64,000 nucleotides of DNA, from the NCBI GenBank assembly GCA_943787225.1, contig CALSLP010000001.1, forward strand, positions 904,964 through 968,963, given 5' to 3'. Below, one piece after another: positions 63,812 to 64,000 of this stretch. The number at the start of each line of letters is the position of its first letter. Position 1 is the stretch's first letter. This DNA is from an uncultured Alphaproteobacteria bacterium. Lineage in GTDB: Bacteria > Pseudomonadota > Alphaproteobacteria > MPNO01 > UBA2964. The position numbers and the translations under genes are program-made. The notes beneath the pieces are model-generated. The model had not been told where the DNA came from and made no database searches. It saw nothing but the letters and a program-made list of their open reading frames with translations.

Positions 63812-64000
63812 AAGATTTTCAGCCCGTAACGACAATATCCCGATCGGCCCTTCTCGTTGCGCCGCATAGGTGCCATGGGACTGCGCTATCTTTATCTTCT
63901 CCGGAGCTCCTGGACACGGATCGTCGAATTGGCTTACTGGCCAATTATGCAGATGATTCTATGGGGCTTTATGACCCAGTTTCTGCTCACCGCGGAATCG
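63808..64000 (+). CDS. ABC-2 type permease, partial at window end (frame change inside)
   Basis: The first ATG at 63808 overlaps the ATPase stop (ATGA). The recognisable permease frame, though, is the one with GLRYLYLLRSSWTRIVEL and YWPIMQMILWGF from about 63830, including an ATG at 63875, and the two differ in phase, so there is a break or a later start. The start and first membrane helix of an ABC-2 permease are visible, and the window ends inside the gene. It would form an exporter with the ATPase; substrate unknown. Confidence 0.65.
   Translation, partial: MKDFQPVTTISRSALLVAPHRCHGTALSLSSPELLDTDRRIGLLANYADDSMGLYDPVSAHRGI

Noticed and set aside
1..64000. CRISPR array, restriction system or complete prophage
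   Set aside because: No regularly spaced repeats, cas, restriction-modification or phage structural genes were seen; the only mobile features are the IS3 element and the tRNA scar.

Overview
The window looks like an alphaproteobacterial chromosome. The clearest markers are a RegB/RegA-type redox two-component pair with the RegB quinone motif and redox cysteine, an MmcB-type DNA repair protein, a long alphaproteobacterial-type dCTP deaminase, HldE/GmhA for LPS heptose, and a soluble transhydrogenase of the CxxxxT type. The species cannot be named from sequence alone.

Layout. (1) 0-5.5 kb is a mixed accessory stretch: DCC thiol oxidoreductase, a broken glyoxalase-fold gene, an SDR, a cytochrome c, a stand-alone short LOV photosensor divergent from a DUF3095 cyclase-like protein, and a CIA30-type lipoprotein. 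It ends at a 45-nt tRNA-Arg(CCG) 3' half with no 5' half, which looks like an integrase attachment scar. (2) 5.6-10.6 kb holds a histidine phosphatase, a DUF900-type hydrolase, a periplasmic rhodanese, a chemoreceptor and periplasmic MsrA. The rhodanese-chemoreceptor pair lies between the intact msrA 3' end and a decayed second copy of that 3' end. (3) 10.8-20.9 kb is catabolic and redox: a substrate-binding-fold protein without signal peptide, GST, class II aldolase, SGNH protein, crotonase, FAD dehydrogenase, VOC protein, amidase and SthA. (4) 21-29 kb holds a PEP-CTERM-like protein, an atypical YrdC protein, a TPR-methyltransferase, two tandem small Tat-like peptides, MmcB, HldE, GmhA, dCTP deaminase and a DnaA-box cluster. 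(5) 28.9-57.5 kb is a large surface polysaccharide locus: GDP-mannose/UDP-glucose dehydrogenase, heparinase-like protein, MDR-Gfo/Idh/MocA fusion, FkbM methyltransferase, two asparagine synthetase-type amidotransferases (one broken), many glycosyltransferases, Wzx-like flippase, Wzy-like polymerase, UDP-xylose synthase, nucleotidyltransferase, phosphoesterase, a membrane sensor with a degenerate HD-GYP domain, a LapG-like cysteine protease and the initiating phosphoglycosyltransferase. (6) A complete IS3-family element with a 3-bp target duplication sits just after the last of these. (7) 59-64 kb holds a small secreted protein, then a tight regB-regA-hprK-like-pqqD-like operon, and a divergent ABC exporter cut by the window end.

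How it works together. The polysaccharide locus supplies sugar nucleotides, the lipid-linked first sugar, extension, flipping and polymerisation. No Wza/Wzb/Wzc-type exporter is inside the window. Regulatory genes sit within or beside it: the pseudo-HD-GYP sensor divergent from the LapG-like protease, and the HprK-related kinase plus PqqD-like protein co-transcribed with RegBA.

Caution: at least 14 reading-frame changes occur in eight otherwise full-length genes, mostly between 28.8 and 39.4 kb. They may be true decay or uncorrected single-base errors; the sequence alone cannot decide.
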